A stretch of 64,000 nt of DNA from Lachnospiraceae bacterium (GCA_029067085.1 JAIEFE010000018.1:172374-236373); one strand, 5' to 3'. Counted from the stretch's first letter, positions 26,787-38,910 are shown. The notes: a model not told the origin generated them from the letters alone. Made by a program: numbers and translations.

Positions 26787-29294
26787 TTATTTCTTTATGG
26801 ATTTCTTATCAGTCACAACCGGCTCTTTCGGAAGCACGACCTTATCCAGCTTCCAGATATCGTCCACGTACTCCTGAATGGTTCTGTCGGAAGTGAACTT
26901 CCCGGAACAAGCCACATTCAGGATGGCGCTTCTCGCCCAGCCTTTCTCGTCGCGATAGGCCGCTTCCACCTTCTCCTGCGCCGCCGCATAGGCCTTGAAG
27001 TCCTTCAGGATAAAGTAAGTGTCCGCCTTAGAAGTGCTCTGGGTATTTAAGAGCGAGTTGTACAAGGTGCGGAACATATCCGGATCCCCCGGCGCATAAG
27101 TGCCGTTGATCAGCTGCATCAGAACCTTTCTCACATCGGGATCGTTGTTAAAGATCTCGGTGGGATCATAGCCGCCGTAATTCTCATAGCGGATGACTTC
27201 GTCGGAGCTCAGGCCGAAGATAAAGGCGTTCTCCTCACCCACTTCCTCTACGATCTCCACGTTTGCGCCGTCCATCGTACCGATCGTGAGCGCACCGTTC
27301 AGCATAAACTTCATATTACCGGTTCCGGAAGCCTCCTTGCTGGCTGTGGAGATCTGCTCGGACACATCGGCCGCCGCAAAGATGATCTCTGCATTGGAAA
27401 CACGGTAGTTCTCAATAAACACCACCTTGATCTTGCCGCCAATGGCAGGGTCATTGTTCACCACATCCGCTACGGCGTTGATCAGCTTGATGGTCAGCTT
27501 CGCGTTCCGATATCCTGCTGCCGCCTTCGCACCGAAGATAAAGGTACGAGGATAGAAATCCATATCGGGATGCTCCTTCAGCTCATTGTAAAGGTACATC
27601 ACGTGCAGGATGTTTAAGAGCTGTCTCTTGTACTCGTGGAGACGCTTCACCTGTACGTCAAAGATAGAGCGGGGGTCTACCTCAATGCCGTTGTGCTCTA
27701 AGATATACTCCGCCAGACGCACCTTGTTCTGGTATTTGATATTCATGAACTCCTGCTGCGCCTTTTCATCGTCAGCATAAACCTTGAGTTTGTTGATCTT
27801 CGGCAGATCGGTGATCCAGTCACTGCCCACGTGCGCCGTCACCCAATCCGCCAGAAGGGGATTCGCGTGCAGAAGAAATCTTCTCTGGGTGATGCCGTTA
27901 GTCTTATTGTTGAATTTCTCCGGCATCATCTCGTAGAAGTCTTTCAGCTCCTGATTCTTTAAAATCTCTGTATGTAATCTTGCCACACCGTTTACAGAAT
28001 AGCCGGCTGCGATCGCCAGATGCGCCATCTTGACCTGTCCGTCATAGATGATTGCCATTTTCCTGACCTTCTCGTGGTCGCCGGGATACATCTGCTCGAT
28101 CCGCGCAATAAAGCGGCGGTTGATCTCCTCCACGATCTGGTACACACGGGGAAGGAGTCTGGAAAAGAGCTCGATCGGCCATTTTTCCAAAGCTTCCGAC
28201 ATGATCGTGTGGTTGGTATAAGCACAGGTCTTAGTAGTCACTTCCCATGCCTCATCCCAGGTCAGGTAATGCTCATCCATCAGAATACGCATCAGCTCTG
28301 CCACCGCTACCGTGGGATGGGTATCATTCAACTGGAAGGTCACTTTCTCATGGAACTTCCGAATGTCGTCATGCTTTCTCAGGTATTTCGCCACGGCTGC
28401 CTGCACAGATGCCGAAATGAAGAAATACTGCTGCTTTAAGCGTAACTCCTTACCCGCGTAATGATTATCGTTAGGATAGAGCACTTCTACGATGTTTCTC
28501 GCAAGATTCTCCTGCTCCACCGCCTTCTGGTAATCACCTTTGTCAAAGGAATCCAGCTGGAAGCAGTTCACCGGCTCCGCATCCCAGATACGCAGGGTAT
28601 TGACAATACCGTTGCCGTAGCCAACGATCGGCAGGTCGTAGGGTATCGCCGTCACGGCCTGATAACCCTCCTGTTTAAAATGATTTCTGCCGTTCTCGTC
28701 CACGTAGACATTCACATAACCGCCGAAGCGCACTTCCTTTGCATACTCGGGTCTGCGCAGTTCAAAAGGATTGCCGTCGCGCAGCCAGTTATCCGGCACC
28801 TCCACCTGATAGCCGTCGCGGATCTCCTGCTTGAACATACCATAGCGATAGCGGATGCCGCAGCCGTATGCCGCATAACCAAGCGTTGCAAGGGAATCCA
28901 GAAAACAGGCTGCCAAACGTCCCAGACCGCCGTTACCGAGCGCCGCATCGGGCTCCTGATCCTCCACCACGTTGATATCAATGCCAAGCTCCTCAAGCGC
29001 CTGTGAGAACGCTTTGTATGCCTGCAGATTGATCATATTGTTTCCGAGGGCGCGGCCCATCAGAAACTCCATGGACAGATAATAGACCATCTTGGGATCC
29101 TGTTTGTCATACTCCTTCTGGGTATTTAACCACTGATCTACAATGGCATCCTTGACCGCATAGGATACCGCCTGAAAAATCTGCTGGTCAGTCGCCTCCT
29201 CCAGCGTCTTTCTGTAAAGGGTCTTTACATTATAAAGAACGCTCCTCTTGAATAATTCTGTATCAAAGGTTGATGCTGCCGCTTTTTTTACCAT
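26787..29294 (-). CDS. glgP: Glycogen/starch phosphorylase
   Basis: 835 aa. 'DAALGNGGLGRLAACFLDS', 'RLHEYKRQLLN' and the PLP motif region 'EASGTGNMKFMLNGALTIGTMDGANVE'. Confidence 0.96.
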   Translation of the reverse strand: MVKKAAASTFDTELFKRSVLYNVKTLYRKTLEEATDQQIFQAVSYAVKDAIVDQWLNTQKEYDKQDPKMVYYLSMEFLMGRALGNNMINLQAYKAFSQALEELGIDINVVEDQEPDAALGNGGLGRLAACFLDSLATLGYAAYGCGIRYRYGMFKQEIRDGYQVEVPDNWLRDGNPFELRRPEYAKEVRFGGYVNVYVDENGRNHFKQEGYQAVTAIPYDLPIVGYGNGIVNTLRIWDAEPVNCFQLDSFDKGDYQKAVEQENLARNIVEVLYPNDNHYAGKELRLKQQYFFISASVQAAVAKYLRKHDDIRKFHEKVTFQLNDTHPTVAVAELMRILMDEHYLTWDEAWEVTTKTCAYTNHTIMSEALEKWPIELFSRLLPRVYQIVEEINRRFIARIEQMYPGDHEKVRKMAIIYDGQVKMAHLAIAAGYSVNGVARLHTEILKNQELKDFYEMMPEKFNNKTNGITQRRFLLHANPLLADWVTAHVGSDWITDLPKINKLKVYADDEKAQQEFMNIKYQNKVRLAEYILEHNGIEVDPRSIFDVQVKRLHEYKRQLLNILHVMYLYNELKEHPDMDFYPRTFIFGAKAAAGYRNAKLTIKLINAVADVVNNDPAIGGKIKVVFIENYRVSNAEIIFAAADVSEQISTASKEASGTGNMKFMLNGALTIGTMDGANVEIVEEVGEENAFIFGLSSDEVIRYENYGGYDPTEIFNNDPDVRKVLMQLINGTYAPGDPDMFRTLYNSLLNTQSTSKADTYFILKDFKAYAAAQEKVEAAYRDEKGWARSAILNVACSGKFTSDRTIQEYVDDIWKLDKVVLPKEPVVTDKKSIKK

Positions 29295-29368
29295 TCTCGT
29301 TTATTCCTCCTCGTTGTGTCGAACTATGCAACCGCTTTTAGTATACCACACTCTCTCCATAAAAGGAA

Positions 29369-32300
29369 TTAAGATTTTTGAATCGAGATCTCCACAGTCT
29401 CTCCATTGACATTCCACTCCTTGGAAACTGCCAGGCTCTCTCCCGTGCCGATGCTCTCAGCCAGCACCTTTCCTGCGATCATCGCTTCATTCTTCGCGGC
29501 AATCTGCGCCACCTTCTCATTCCCGTTCAGAGATACTCTGATGTGGTCCATCACCTCAAAGTCCGCATCTTTTCTCATGGTCTGGATTTTGCTGATGATC
29601 TCGTAGACAAAACCCTCCTCGATCAGTTCCTCCGTCAGGTTGGTGTCAAGCACCACCGTCACATAGTTGTCAGCCTCTGCCACGAAGCCCTCTTTTTGAG
29701 CCATCTCGATCAGAAGGTCCTCCTCCGCAAGGGATACCTCTGTGCCATCCACATCAAATTTCAGTGCACCCTGTGCCTTAAGCTCTTCCATCGCCTTGGT
29801 GCCATCCACCGCAGACAGATACGCTCTGATGCCATTCAGCTGCTTACCATACTTAGGCCCCACTGTCTTAAGCTGCGGTTTGAAGCTGTAAGTCGTAAAC
29901 GCCGACACATCGTCGGAGAACTCGATCTCTTTTACATTCAGCTCGTTTTTGATGATATCCTGATAGAAAGCATCCAGCTTCATTTCTGCCTTCACATACA
30001 TTTTCCCAATGGGCTGGCGGTTCTTGATCTTCGCCGTATTGCGGGCCGCACGTCCCATGGCTACCACTTTCAGCACCTCGTCCATGGAAGCCTCCAGCTC
30101 CTTGTCGATCTGCGTCGCATCCGCCACGGGGAAATCACACAGATGAATGCTCTCCGGTGCATTTTTATCAATGCTGCACACCAGATTGCGGTAGATCTCC
30201 TCCGTCATAAAGGGCACAAGAGGAGCCGCCGCCTTACTTACTGTCACAAGGGCCGTGTAGAGGGTCATGTAAGCGTTGATCTTATCCTGCTCCATGCCTT
30301 TCGCCCAGAAACGTTCTCTGCTGATCCGGACATACCAGTTACTCATCTCATCCACAAAGCTGTCAAGCGCTCTGGCTGCCTCCGGAATCCTGTAGTTTTC
30401 CAGATTGGTGTCCACTTCCTGTACCACCGTGTTCAATCGGGATAAAAGCCACTTATCCATGACAGGCAGCTTGCTGTAATCCAGGCTGTACTTGGTCGCA
30501 TCGAAACCATCAATATTCGCATAGAGCACAAAGAACGCATAGGTATTCCAAAGAGTGCCCAGGAATTTGCGCTGTCCCTCCTGCACTGCCTTGCCGTGGA
30601 AACGGTTGGGCAGCCAGGGCGCCGAATTGATATAGAAATACCAGCGGATCGCATCTGCACCGTAGGTCTCCAATGCCTCGAAGGGATCTACCGCGTTTCC
30701 TTTGGACTTGCTCATCTTCTGTCCGTTCTCGTCCTGTACATGTCCCAGAACGATCACGTTCTCAAAGGGCGCACAGTTGAACAGGAGCGTAGACTCCGCC
30801 ATCAGCGAATAGAACCATCCTCTGGTCTGATCCACCGCCTCGGAGATAAACTGTGCGGGGAACTGGCTGTCAAACAGTTCCTTATTTTCAAAAGGATAGT
30901 GATGCTGTGCAAAAGGCATCGCGCCGGAATCAAACCAGCAGTCAATCACCTCCGGCACACGCTTCATGGTCTTGCCACAGTCAGGACAGGTGCAGGTGAT
31001 CTCATCGATATAGGGTCTGTGCAGCTCCACGGTCTTGGCCGCAGCATTCCCTGAAAGCTTCTCCAGTTCCTCTCTGGAACCGATGGCTTCCATGTGTCCG
31101 CACTCCTCGCACTCCCACACATTTAATGGTGTGCCCCAGTAGCGGTTTCTGGAAATACCCCAGTCCTGAATATTCTCAAGCCAGTTGCCGAAACGTCCCT
31201 CACCGATGGATTCGGGGATCCAGTTCACTGTCTTATTGTTCCGCACCAGATCGTCCCGGACTGCCGTCATCTTGATAAACCAGGATTCACGTGCGTAATA
31301 GATCAGAGGCGTATCGCAGCGCCAGCAGAAGGGATAGTCATGCTCAAACTTAGGCGCATCAAAAAGCTTGCCCTCCTTATCCAGATCCTTGATGACCTCC
31401 GGATCTGCCTTCTTTACAAAAAGGCCCGCATAGGGAGTCTCCGGCGTCATATTACCCTTGCCGTCCACGAACTGCACGAAGGGCAGATCGTACTTGCGGC
31501 CTACCTGTGCATCGTCCTCACCGAAGGCGGGAGCGATGTGTACGATACCGGTACCGTCTGTCATTGTGACATAACTGTCACAAGTTACATAATGGGCTTT
31601 CTTTTTCTGTTTCTCCGCCTCAGCTCCGGCACAGGCAAAGAGCGGTTCGTACGCCTTGTGCTCCAGATCGGTACCCACGTAGGTCTCCAGGATCTCATAG
31701 GCAGGCTTTCCTTCCTCAGCCAGCTTTCCGAGCACTGTGTCAAGAAGCGCCTGAGCCATATAATAGGTATAGCCGTCCGCCGCCTTTACCTTCACATAGG
31801 TTTCCACGGGATTGACGCAGAGCGCCACATTGGAGGGCAGTGTCCAGGGTGTGGTTGTCCATGCCAGGAAATAGGCATCCTCATCCACCACCTTAAAGCG
31901 AACAACAGCAGAACGCTCCTTCACCGCCTTATAGCCCTGCGCCACCTCATGGGAGGATAAAGGCGTGCCACAGCGAGGGCAGTAGGGCACGATCTTAAAG
32001 CCCTTGTACAAAAGACCCTTGTCCCAGATCTGCTTGAGCGCCCACCACTCGGACTCGATAAAATCATCGTGATAAGTTACATAGGGATCGTCCATATCCG
32101 CCCAGAAGCCTACCGTTCCGGAGAAATCCTCCCACATGCCTTTATATTTCCAGACCGATTCCTTACATTTACTGATAAAGGGATCCAGACCGTACTCCTC
32201 GATCTGCTCCTTGCCGTCCAGACCCAGAAGCTTCTCCACCTCCAGTTCCACCGGCAGACCATGAGTATCCCAGCCCGCCTTACGGGGCACCATATAGCCC

Positions 32301-32524
32301 TTCATGGTACGATATCTGGGGATCATGTCTTTGATGACACGTGTCAGCACGTGTCCAATGTGCGGCTTGCCGTTTGCCGTGGGCGGGCCGTCATAGAAGG
32401 TATAGGTAGGACCCTCCTTGCGGGAATCCATACTCTTCTGGAAAATATCATTTTCTTTCCAGAATCGGCATACTTCTTTCTCTCTGTCCACAAAATTTAA
32501 GGTTGTGTCAACTTTCTGATACAT
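29369..32524 (-). CDS. ileS: Isoleucyl-tRNA synthetase
   Basis: 'DGPPTANGKPHIGHVL' (HIGH), 'KMSKSKGNAVDP' (KMSKS). About 1,050 aa. The track ORF starts at 32569; MYQKV at 32524 is preferred. Confidence 0.96.
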   Translation of the reverse strand: MYQKVDTTLNFVDREKEVCRFWKENDIFQKSMDSRKEGPTYTFYDGPPTANGKPHIGHVLTRVIKDMIPRYRTMKGYMVPRKAGWDTHGLPVELEVEKLLGLDGKEQIEEYGLDPFISKCKESVWKYKGMWEDFSGTVGFWADMDDPYVTYHDDFIESEWWALKQIWDKGLLYKGFKIVPYCPRCGTPLSSHEVAQGYKAVKERSAVVRFKVVDEDAYFLAWTTTPWTLPSNVALCVNPVETYVKVKAADGYTYYMAQALLDTVLGKLAEEGKPAYEILETYVGTDLEHKAYEPLFACAGAEAEKQKKKAHYVTCDSYVTMTDGTGIVHIAPAFGEDDAQVGRKYDLPFVQFVDGKGNMTPETPYAGLFVKKADPEVIKDLDKEGKLFDAPKFEHDYPFCWRCDTPLIYYARESWFIKMTAVRDDLVRNNKTVNWIPESIGEGRFGNWLENIQDWGISRNRYWGTPLNVWECEECGHMEAIGSREELEKLSGNAAAKTVELHRPYIDEITCTCPDCGKTMKRVPEVIDCWFDSGAMPFAQHHYPFENKELFDSQFPAQFISEAVDQTRGWFYSLMAESTLLFNCAPFENVIVLGHVQDENGQKMSKSKGNAVDPFEALETYGADAIRWYFYINSAPWLPNRFHGKAVQEGQRKFLGTLWNTYAFFVLYANIDGFDATKYSLDYSKLPVMDKWLLSRLNTVVQEVDTNLENYRIPEAARALDSFVDEMSNWYVRISRERFWAKGMEQDKINAYMTLYTALVTVSKAAAPLVPFMTEEIYRNLVCSIDKNAPESIHLCDFPVADATQIDKELEASMDEVLKVVAMGRAARNTAKIKNRQPIGKMYVKAEMKLDAFYQDIIKNELNVKEIEFSDDVSAFTTYSFKPQLKTVGPKYGKQLNGIRAYLSAVDGTKAMEELKAQGALKFDVDGTEVSLAEEDLLIEMAQKEGFVAEADNYVTVVLDTNLTEELIEEGFVYEIISKIQTMRKDADFEVMDHIRVSLNGNEKVAQIAAKNEAMIAGKVLAESIGTGESLAVSKEWNVNGETVEISIQKS

Positions 32525-32544
32525 ACTCCTCTTCCTCCTTGATA

Positions 32545-32806
32545 AAATAAGAAAGCCCCCGTCCCGCAAAAGGACGAGGGCAAATGCTCACGAAACCACC
32601 TGTTACGACGTACTGCCATCCTAAATGGCTATACGGTTCCCGATAACGGCGGGACGCCGTCAGAGCCTACTGTTTCACCATACGGAAAGTTCGGTCTGAA
32701 ACTCAGAAGTGATCTTCTCTGATCTTCTACTCGTACCGGTCTTACACCCTCACCGGCTCGCTGCGACTTTTAAAAATCAGGTACTGTCTTCGTCAATGTC
32801 TCTGCC
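32545..32806 (-). promoter_or_regulatory. T-box riboswitch (Ile, specifier ATC) upstream of ileS
   Basis: Minus strand: GACGAAGACAGTA, AGCGAGCCGG, 'GAAGATCACTTCTGAG' (specifier ATC at 32713-32711), T-box-like 'ACAGGTGGTTTCGTGAGC' (UGGU), then terminator GCCCTCGTCC-ttttgc-GGGACGGGGGC-TTTCTT. Confidence 0.85.
32550..32581 (-). terminator. T-box regulatory terminator
   Basis: GCCCTCGTCCTTTTGCGGGACGGGGGCTTTCTTATTTT on the minus strand. Confidence 0.8.
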
Positions 32807-32877
32807 TATGATAACTGCTTATCATTTTGGCATTGATGGCGTAAAATGTCAAGGATTTTCTTGCGTCCGCACAAATT

Positions 32878-34329
32878 TTACTGACTCATCTGGTCAAGGA
32901 GCGCGATCTTGGTATCATAAAGCCTGCTCGACAGATCTACATGTACTCTGTGTGGATTCACCAAACGCCTCGTCTCCTCCCACAGGGTATTTTGTTCCTC
33001 CTGACAATAGGCGCGGATATCCATCACCTTCGGGGAGGTATAGCAGCATTCGCCGTTTTTGAAGATCGGCGTCAAGATCTCCCGCATGGTATAGCTTCCG
33101 CCGGTCAGCATCGTCTTCTTCCAAGGCTCTGCCGGGTCAAAAAGCATAAGCGGCTGCTTTTCATCAAATACTTCATCCGCCAGACAGATCAGATCTGCGC
33201 GAATCTTGCCGCTCTCCTTATCGTAAACTCTGTAGATGGTCTTATTGCCGGGATTCGTCACCTTCTCCGTATTTTCGGAGAGCTTGATCTTCGGAATAAA
33301 CTTCCCGTCTTCTCCCATGATCGCCGCCAGCTTGTACACGCCGCCAAAAGAAGGACAGTCCTTGGAGGTGATCAGGTGTGTGCCTACACCCCATGACGTT
33401 ATCTTTGCACCTTGATCCTTCAGGCTCTGAATCAAAAATTCATCCAGATCATTGGAAGCAGAAATCACTGCATCGGAAAAACCTGCCTCATCCAACATCT
33501 TTCTTGCCTCTTTGGAGAGATAGGCCAGATCGCCGCTGTCCAGACGAATGCCGTAAAAGGTAAGAGGAATGCCCGCCTCCCGCATCTCCTTAAAGACACG
33601 GATCGCATTTGGCACACCGGATTTTAAAGTATCGTAAGTGTCCACCAGCAGAATGCATGCGGAAGGGTATAAGTCCGCGTATGTTTTAAAGGCAGTGTAC
33701 TCATCTGGAAAACTCATGATCCAGCTGTGGGCGTGGGTGCCCTTCACGGGAACGTCAAAGAGTCTGCCGCAAAGCACATTGGAGGTACCAACACAGCCGC
33801 CGATGACAGCTGCCCTCGCACCATAGGTGCCTGCATCCGGCCCTTGCGCACGCCGCAGCCCAAATTCCATCACCCCGTCGCCCTGCGCCGCGTAACAGAC
33901 TCTCGCAGCCTTTGTGGCAATCAGACTCTGATGGTTGATAATGTTTAAGATGGCTGTCTCCACCAGCTGAGCCTGCATAATGGGCGCAATGACCTTTACC
34001 AGAGGTTCCCTCGGAAAGACCACTGTGCCCTCCGGGATGGCGTAGATATCCCCCGTAAACTGAAAATCTGCAAGATATTCCAAAAAATCATTATCAAAAA
34101 TGCCAAGACCCGCCAGATAGTCTATATCTTCCCTGTCAAAATTAAGTTCTTCGATATAGCGAATCAGCTGCTCTACACCGGCCATGATGGCAAAGCCGCC
34201 GTCACAGGGGTTGTTTCGGTAAAAAGCGTCAAAGACGACCGTTTCATTCCTGTCCTTGTGCTTAAAATACCCCTGCATCATTGTCAGCTCGTAGAGATCA
34301 GTCAACAGCGTCAGGTTCTGTCTGTCCAT
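32878..34329 (-). CDS. pncB: Nicotinate phosphoribosyltransferase
   Basis: 'LLTDLYELTMMQGYF', 'EFGLRRAQGPDAG', 'GIRLDSGDLAYLSKEARKMLDEAGF', 'WGVGTHLITS'. Confidence 0.95.
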   Translation of the reverse strand: MDRQNLTLLTDLYELTMMQGYFKHKDRNETVVFDAFYRNNPCDGGFAIMAGVEQLIRYIEELNFDREDIDYLAGLGIFDNDFLEYLADFQFTGDIYAIPEGTVVFPREPLVKVIAPIMQAQLVETAILNIINHQSLIATKAARVCYAAQGDGVMEFGLRRAQGPDAGTYGARAAVIGGCVGTSNVLCGRLFDVPVKGTHAHSWIMSFPDEYTAFKTYADLYPSACILLVDTYDTLKSGVPNAIRVFKEMREAGIPLTFYGIRLDSGDLAYLSKEARKMLDEAGFSDAVISASNDLDEFLIQSLKDQGAKITSWGVGTHLITSKDCPSFGGVYKLAAIMGEDGKFIPKIKLSENTEKVTNPGNKTIYRVYDKESGKIRADLICLADEVFDEKQPLMLFDPAEPWKKTMLTGGSYTMREILTPIFKNGECCYTSPKVMDIRAYCQEEQNTLWEETRRLVNPHRVHVDLSSRLYDTKIALLDQMSQ

Positions 34330-34363
34330 GGGAATCTTGACACCTCTCTCTCTATCAGAGACA

Positions 34364-36073
34364 TTATCTCTCCGGCAGCGTAAACTTCGCGATCAACTCA
34401 TCCAGTGTGATTGCCTGTGCCGACAGCTCCTGACTGGTAGCTGAAGATTCCTCAGCCACAGCCGCGTTGGTCTGGATTACATCTGAAATCTGATCCACAC
34501 CCAGCTCCGCTTCCTTCATGGTTGCCATCTGGTTCGAAGAGATCGTACTCATTTCTTTGGAGGACTCAGCCACTTTTCTGATTCCCTCCACCACGATCTC
34601 CAGTGACTCAACCGCACGCTCAGCCACCTTATTGCCGTTCTCAACCTCTTTCATGGTGCCTTCGATCAACGCTCTGGTGTCTACAGCCGACTTGCTGCTC
34701 TCCTCCGCAAGGTTTCTGATCTGGTCAGCCACAACGGAGAAACCGCGTCCCGCTTCTCCTGCTCTCGCCGCCTCAATCGACGCATTCAGGGAAAGCATAT
34801 TTGTCTCAGATGCTATCGTTTCTATCTCTGAAATAATATTACCAATCTTCTGGGAAGCTTCGCTGATGCGGGCCATAGCCTCCACCATTTCCTTCATATC
34901 ATTACTGCTGCGGTCTGCCACATCCGCATATTCCTGAGACTGCTTATAGGCATCCTCCGCAGAAGCCGCAGCTGTCCTTGCCGCCTCCGAAATCGTCGTG
35001 ATCGTTGCATGAAGCTCCTGCACAGCTCCGGCCTGCTCCGTTGCGCCCTCCGCAAGGCTCTGTGAGGTATCGGCAAGGTTGGAGGAACCTGCTGAAACCT
35101 GCTCCGAGGACATCCCGATCTGACGCAGCGTGTCGATCATGTTGTCTCTCAACTGCTTCAGGGAATCGAATATCTGTGTAAGTTCTCCCTTGTACCGCCC
35201 CCCGTCTTTTGAGCGAACAGCGAAATTGGAATTTGCCATTTCACCCAAAATATGTTCCAGATCGTAAATGACAAAAATAAGGGTATCCGCCATATCCTTC
35301 GCTGAAATAATGATATCAGCAATTTCGTCGTCCTGTTTCGTCTCCGGGAAAGGGGAAGACAGATCGCCTTCGGCAAACTGTTCCAATCTATCCTTTAACT
35401 GATTCAACGGTTCATCGATATTATCCGCTATGCTTGCTCCCAGCCGGAGAGATGTAATGATCGCTATCGCGATGATCACCACGATCACCACGGCAAGAAT
35501 GATGCAGACAATCGACAACGTTTTGGAGAGCGTATCTCCGCGCTTCACCTTGAGGTCCATGATGCCGACCAACTCAGTCGTAATCTCCGTATAGAGCGGC
35601 CTCATCTCGTTCGCGGCTATCTCCTGCGCCTGCAGGCAAAGTTCTCTGTCAGTCACAGCCCCGATATCCATGACCCTGCCGTCTATTTCCCAATAAGCCG
35701 GAAGCTTGCTGGCAATGCTCGCATACGCCGCCTTGTTCGCGTCCGTCACCATGTATTGTTCCATCTCCGCAAAGGAAGTCTCAAATTTCTCCTTGTACTC
35801 CTGATGGGACGCTATCTGGCTGTTGATCATATCCGGATCGTCAAAACCGATCGCCGCACGAAGCGCAGAACGCGTCTCCGAGAAATACTCCAGCGCCTTA
35901 CCCACATCACCCTGTGCAAAGCCATAAACCTGCAGTGCATTTGAATATCTCTGCCCCACGATGATCATTGCGATCAGCGCTATCACTGCCACCAAAGCCG
36001 GAATCCCCGATGCGATCAAAAATCCCCGCCCCAATCGTTCCTTAATCCGATACTTGTTTAATTTTTCGTACAT
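34364..36073 (-). CDS. Methyl-accepting chemotaxis protein (transmembrane)
   Basis: N-terminal TM plus four-helix-bundle-like sensor, second TM, HAMP, and '[45 protein letters not shown]'. Confidence 0.94.
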   Translation of the reverse strand: MYEKLNKYRIKERLGRGFLIASGIPALVAVIALIAMIIVGQRYSNALQVYGFAQGDVGKALEYFSETRSALRAAIGFDDPDMINSQIASHQEYKEKFETSFAEMEQYMVTDANKAAYASIASKLPAYWEIDGRVMDIGAVTDRELCLQAQEIAANEMRPLYTEITTELVGIMDLKVKRGDTLSKTLSIVCIILAVVIVVIIAIAIITSLRLGASIADNIDEPLNQLKDRLEQFAEGDLSSPFPETKQDDEIADIIISAKDMADTLIFVIYDLEHILGEMANSNFAVRSKDGGRYKGELTQIFDSLKQLRDNMIDTLRQIGMSSEQVSAGSSNLADTSQSLAEGATEQAGAVQELHATITTISEAARTAAASAEDAYKQSQEYADVADRSSNDMKEMVEAMARISEASQKIGNIISEIETIASETNMLSLNASIEAARAGEAGRGFSVVADQIRNLAEESSKSAVDTRALIEGTMKEVENGNKVAERAVESLEIVVEGIRKVAESSKEMSTISSNQMATMKEAELGVDQISDVIQTNAAVAEESSATSQELSAQAITLDELIAKFTLPER

Positions 36074-36232
36074 TTCTGTCCCCTCCTGTACAGCGCCCCA
36101 ACCGATTGAAGCTTTCTGCCTTTGTCTGAATAAATGCTATCACCTAATCATAACACTATTTCTCCATTAAATTCCAGATACATATCTTACAAAAAAGACA
36201 CCTAATCTTTATCTGTTTTTTATATTCCCTGT

Positions 36233-38779
36233 TTACCGCATATATTTTCGCAGCAGTTTGGCTACCTTATTCACATCAATCGGCTTTGAGGTATGGTCAT
36301 CCATACCGCAGTCGATGCACTTTTGTATATCGTCTGAGAAAGCATCAGCGCTTACCGCAATGATAGGGATCGTTTTCGCATCGCCACGGCCCAGGGCTCT
36401 TATTGCAGAGGCTGCCTCCAGCCCGTTCATAACAGGCATGCGGATGTCCATTAAGATCGCCTGATAAAAACCCTCCGGCGATTGTATAAACTGATCCACA
36501 CAGCTTTTGCCGTTTTCCGCATGATCGGGAGACAATCCGATGCCGGAAAGCAGCGCGCTCGCTATTTCCCAATTCAGATCATTATCCTCGGCCACCAGAA
36601 TGTGTTCGCCGTCGAAGTTGATGGAACCTTCTTCAACAGCTTCCGCCTCTTCCTTCAATTTGTTCAGATTATAGTACAGCGTGGACTTAAACAACGGTTT
36701 GACAATAAAAGCATCAACACCCACCTGTCTGGCCTGTTCCTCTATCTCGCTGTTATCGGCGGCAGAGATCATCATAATATGAGCTGTCGTACCGTATCTG
36801 CTTCGAATCTCACGAGCCACTTCAATGCCGTCCATCCCGGGAAGTTTCCAGTCTGCAAGAATGACCTCATAGTCATTCCCTTTCCGGTGCTGCTCCTCTA
36901 TCATCTCCAATGCAGCCTGTCCGTTCAAGGCACATTGTGCATGAATGCCGATGGATTCCAGTGTAGCCAGCGTACATTCACAAAACATCTTGTCATCATC
37001 TATAACCAACGTTCTCCAGGAAGGAATGTCGATATCCTCCTCAGGCAGAAGCGCCGCCTCCATATCCAGCGATACATGAAATGTGCTGCCCTTTTCCTGT
37101 CCGCTTTCCACCTGAATGGTTCCCGCCATCGCGTCAATGATATGCTTGGTAATGCTTAAGCCCAGTCCCGCGCCTTGGATCTGCTGGACACGGGCGTTAT
37201 CCTCGCGCGCGAAAGCTACAAAAAGTTTCTCCTGGAACGCCTCGCTCATACCGATCCCGTCATCATGAACGATCAGATGAATCCTGACATAGGTATCTCC
37301 CTTGTCTGACGGTGTCTGGTACACATCCAACAGTACATTACCGCCCTCCGGCGTATATTTAACTGCGTTCTCCAAAAGATTATGAAGCACTTGTCCCAGC
37401 CGCACGCCATCTCCCCATACGGTTTCCGCAATAATATCATGTACGTGGAGGTCAAAACGCTGATTCTTTTCCCGCGTGCCGGGTTCTATGATATTGACCG
37501 CATTGTGTATCAGCTCCGGCATCAAAATCTGTTCCACATTTAATATCAGTTTGCCGTTTTCAATCTTGGACATATCCAGTATATTGTTGATTATCCCGAG
37601 CAGCTGTTTTCCGGATGCGGAAATTTTGCGCAGGCAGGATTCCACTTTTCTGGTATTGTCTATATTCACAACGGCAATCTCCGTCATGCCTATGATCCCG
37701 TTCATGGGCGTGCGGATATCGTGGCTCATGTTGGAGAGGAATTCACTCTTTGCTCTGTTGGCGCGTTCCGCGCTATCCCTTGCTTCTTTTATTTCCCTGA
37801 TATGCTGCCGTGTCATCTGAATATAGCATACGAACACGATCAAAAACAGAAAAACAATGAAAATACCCATTCTCAACGCAGTAGCCGCCCACTCAGCTCC
37901 AAAGCTGTCAATCGTCCTATCCAGCTCATTGTACGGCATAGAAAGAATAAGATACCATTCCGAATGCGGCAGGCTCCTGCCGTACACCTGGCGTCTGCCG
38001 TCCGCTAAATAGATTTCCTTCGAGTAGTCCACGCCTTTTTCCATAGCAGCCTTTAAACCGGCAATATAATCCGCCAGCCCGCGCTTCACTTCGGCATTCT
38101 TTGCTGCGCTGTCAACATAACGCATTAATTTATCAAAATAATTACTTTCAGGATTCGTATCACTTTGTATGACGATCAGACCATCCCGTCGGATAACAGA
38201 ATAAAACATGGAATCGGACAACTCTGCAGAAAGTGTTTCCGCTATGTATTCAATCGGAAAGCCCGCCACAAGGGACATACTTTTCCTGCCGTCCGGCATT
38301 TCATAAACCATAGGAACACTCAGCAAAATATCGTGTTCATCCGCTTTATTCGTCCCCATCATCATGCGTTCCTCACCGTTTTTGATCGCATTCATGAAGG
38401 TTGCAGAATCAATCGCCCCAATATCCTCCCCATAAAGAAGTTCAAAAGTACCGTCCTCCATGCAAAAAGCAAGCCTGTCAAAACCTCTTGCCTGTGCATT
38501 ATGGGATAAAAGACTGCACATTTCCTCATACCCGTTTTCCCGATTAGGCGCTATATCATGCGCAAGCGCCTCTACCTGTGACAAACGCAGTTCCATGATC
38601 GTTCCGAAATGCAGAGTCGTCTGTTCGCTCATGCCGGCCATATAGATCTCTCCGACTTCATTCATGATCTTAGCGCTTTTTGCGTTCATATCCTTCACCT
38701 GAAAGAAAAAAGCAGCGCTGCATAACACGATCACAACAACGAGACTTACAGCCAGAAAACGGATTGTTTTATGACGCAT
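36233..38779 (-). CDS. Hybrid sensor histidine kinase with two receiver domains
   Basis: Cache-like extracytoplasmic domain, '[21 protein letters not shown]', HATPase '[16 protein letters not shown]', REC1 '[13 protein letters not shown]' and REC2 '[13 protein letters not shown]'. Confidence 0.94.
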   Translation of the reverse strand: MRHKTIRFLAVSLVVVIVLCSAAFFFQVKDMNAKSAKIMNEVGEIYMAGMSEQTTLHFGTIMELRLSQVEALAHDIAPNRENGYEEMCSLLSHNAQARGFDRLAFCMEDGTFELLYGEDIGAIDSATFMNAIKNGEERMMMGTNKADEHDILLSVPMVYEMPDGRKSMSLVAGFPIEYIAETLSAELSDSMFYSVIRRDGLIVIQSDTNPESNYFDKLMRYVDSAAKNAEVKRGLADYIAGLKAAMEKGVDYSKEIYLADGRRQVYGRSLPHSEWYLILSMPYNELDRTIDSFGAEWAATALRMGIFIVFLFLIVFVCYIQMTRQHIREIKEARDSAERANRAKSEFLSNMSHDIRTPMNGIIGMTEIAVVNIDNTRKVESCLRKISASGKQLLGIINNILDMSKIENGKLILNVEQILMPELIHNAVNIIEPGTREKNQRFDLHVHDIIAETVWGDGVRLGQVLHNLLENAVKYTPEGGNVLLDVYQTPSDKGDTYVRIHLIVHDDGIGMSEAFQEKLFVAFAREDNARVQQIQGAGLGLSITKHIIDAMAGTIQVESGQEKGSTFHVSLDMEAALLPEEDIDIPSWRTLVIDDDKMFCECTLATLESIGIHAQCALNGQAALEMIEEQHRKGNDYEVILADWKLPGMDGIEVAREIRSRYGTTAHIMMISAADNSEIEEQARQVGVDAFIVKPLFKSTLYYNLNKLKEEAEAVEEGSINFDGEHILVAEDNDLNWEIASALLSGIGLSPDHAENGKSCVDQFIQSPEGFYQAILMDIRMPVMNGLEAASAIRALGRGDAKTIPIIAVSADAFSDDIQKCIDCGMDDHTSKPIDVNKVAKLLRKYMR

Positions 38780-38881
38780 ATGTCAATTACCCCTTTCCCC
38801 AAAATAAATAACGGATAGGGATCCACGCGATGTCAGTACCGGTACGGGTGGCTCGAAAACCGCTGAAATATAGTTATATTT

Positions 38882-38910
38882 ATTGTACTACCGAATATCG
38901 TATAAATCAA
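38882..38910 (-). promoter_or_regulatory. Sigma-A-like promoter for the hybrid kinase gene
   Basis: Minus strand TTGATT, 17-bp spacer, TACAAT. Confidence 0.45.

Noticed and set aside
29378-30445. 355-aa plus-strand ORF
   Set aside because: Antisense to ileS. Arg/His/Leu-rich shadow ORF with no ribosome-binding site or domain.
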